A stretch of 64,000 nucleotides of DNA from positions 270,827 through 334,826 of the forward strand of contig NZ_JAGQCY010000001.1 of assembly GCF_024346455.1 (NCBI RefSeq), in the 5' to 3' direction. A model generated the notes under the pieces. That model made no database searches and had not been told where the DNA came from. It was given only the letters and a program-made list of their open reading frames with translations. A program made the translations under genes and the position numbers. Of the stretch, positions 63,362 to 64,000 are shown one piece after another. This DNA comes from Cyanobium sp. Aljojuca 7A6 (GTDB lineage: Bacteria > Cyanobacteriota > Cyanobacteriia > PCC-6307 > Cyanobiaceae). The number at the start of each line of letters is the position of its first letter. Within the stretch, counting starts at the first letter, position 1.

Positions 63362-63505
63362 TCAGTCGCGGCCGCAGCAGCACTTGCCGCCTTTCCACTT
63401 GGAGCATTTTTTCTGGCGGCAGCCTTTTTTCTTGGCCTGCGTCTGCGGGCCGCGGACGCTGATGGCGGCGGGGCTGTCGGGAAGGCTGCCGAGGGACTGG
63501 GCCAT
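63362..63505 (-). CDS. Small Cys/Lys-rich protein, 47 aa
   Basis: From ATG 63505: MAQSLGSLPDSPAAISVRGP opens a short neutral part, followed by AKKKGCRQKKCSKWKGGKC and CCGRD at the end. The second half has six Lys-flanked Cys in a compact pattern (C-x4-C-x6-CCC), which looks like a small metal-binding or nucleic-acid-binding tail. Family unknown to me. It is convergent with the iron permease gene, whose stop lies 16 nt away, and lies between it and the Crp-family gene on the minus strand. Confidence 0.65.
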   Translation of the reverse strand: MAQSLGSLPDSPAAISVRGPQTQAKKKGCRQKKCSKWKGGKCCCGRD

Positions 63506-63545
63506 GGGTCAGGCGAAGGTAAGGGCGGGAGAAAAAGGAAAGTGA

Positions 63546-64000
63546 TCAGAAGGCCAGGGGAGCACCATCCACCAGGGCCGGCGCCAGCCGCAGGCTGGTT
63601 TCACCGCTGGGGGCCTGCAGCAGTTCGGCGGCCCGGATGCGGGAGATCAACCGGGTGGTGGTGACCCGGGTGGTGCCGATCAGTTCGCCGATGCGCTCGT
63701 GGGTGAGGCGGAAGGGCAGGTCGCACCAGGGCCCGCAGCGGCGCCCCAGCCGCCGCACCAGCAGCGAGAGCAGGGCATGCAGCCGCTGCTCGGCGCTGCC
63801 GAGGTGACGGATGCGCAGCAACTGCAGGGTCCACTCGTTGACCGGATCGAAACCATGGCCGTCGAGCGGCTGGGCATCGCTGCGGAAACACAAGGGGGTG
63901 AGGGCTTCGATGCAGACGCCTTCGCTGCAGAGGCGGTCGGTGCGCAGCTGGTCGCCGGACTGGAGGAAGGCCAGGGTCATCCCCTCGGTCTCCTCACAGG
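63546..64000 (-). CDS. Crp/Fnr family transcription regulator, N-terminus beyond window
   Basis: The minus frame is open from the window end (64000) to the stop at 63546; 151 codons are visible and the first in-window ATG is at 63980. The C-terminal helix-turn-helix is clear: LPFRLTHERIGELIGTTRV and TTTRLISRIRAAELLQ, typical of Crp/NtcA-like proteins. Upstream residues (TLAFLQSGDQLRTDRLCSEG) resemble the end of a cyclic-nucleotide-type beta domain. The gene probably starts past the edge, so the true length is unknown. It may regulate the adjacent metal genes, but no site was identified. Confidence 0.85.
   Translation of the reverse strand, partial: CEETEGMTLAFLQSGDQLRTDRLCSEGVCIEALTPLCFRSDAQPLDGHGFDPVNEWTLQLLRIRHLGSAEQRLHALLSLLVRRLGRRCGPWCDLPFRLTHERIGELIGTTRVTTTRLISRIRAAELLQAPSGETSLRLAPALVDGAPLAF

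Overview
The window is a GC-rich chromosomal segment (roughly two thirds G+C by eye) of a picocyanobacterium of the Synechococcus/Cyanobium type. The taxonomic evidence is a ndhL-DUF3007-trpA block, a cyanobacterial AbrB (cyAbrB) gene next to a small c6-type cytochrome, an RpoD/SigA-family group-2-like sigma factor, a pyrF-pyrE fusion, a Nif11-cupin protein and many genes of kinds common in that lineage. The bidirectional [NiFe] hydrogenase suggests a freshwater, brackish or benthic strain rather than an open-ocean one (inference).

Layout. 1-7795: FAH-family hydrolase (cut by the left edge), malic enzyme, fused OMP decarboxylase/orotate phosphoribosyltransferase, a small conserved protein and an RND transporter. 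7792-31739, nearly all on the minus strand: a hydrogen-metabolism island. Reading in the direction of transcription it is hoxE, [a foreign-looking three-gene signalling block], hoxF-U-Y-H-W-hypA, an outer-membrane beta-barrel gene with a structured leader, then hypB-hypF-hypC-nifJ-DHOD-like-hypD-hypE and a TraB/GumN gene. Most neighbours overlap by 4 to 65 nt, so translation is probably coupled. The pyruvate:ferredoxin oxidoreductase gene lies inside the hydrogenase-maturation operon, which suggests one unit: pyruvate oxidation, reduced ferredoxin/flavodoxin, Hox hydrogenase and H2 (inference).

The block that separates hoxE from hoxF consists of an orphan lipoprotein-like solute-binding protein and, divergently, a PAS-GGDEF(degenerate)-EAL protein and a membrane GGDEF(degenerate) protein. 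A third gene, a triple-PAS diguanylate cyclase with intact GGDEL and I-site, diverges from hoxE. An identical 13-mer sits 20-22 nt upstream of both hoxE and hoxF. This arrangement is the best candidate for something new in the window: a possible solute-sensing cyclic-di-GMP circuit embedded in a fermentative hydrogenase island.

34-48 kb: ordinary housekeeping and small conserved genes, including a DJ-1/PfpI protein, a thioredoxin-membrane fusion, a frameshifted DUF2459 gene, tRNA-Leu(UAA), ndhL, trpA, cyAbrB plus cytochrome, Nif11-cupin, PsiE, a sigma factor, a secreted metzincin and an orphan metal-type ABC ATPase. 48.4-53.4 kb: an AT-richer island with a 1502-residue RTX protein carrying near-identical 543-bp internal repeats and a small companion gene. 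53.6-60.4 kb: hisIE, then a five-gene operon (QueD-like, YraQ-type permease, TIGR03943 partner, unknown secreted protein, Fur-family regulator) followed by a His-rich CobW/COG0523 GTPase, which looks like a zinc/metal homeostasis cluster. 60.4-64 kb: a small membrane protein, Fut-type ferric-iron binding protein and permease, a Cys/Lys-rich 47-residue protein, and a Crp-family regulator cut by the right edge.
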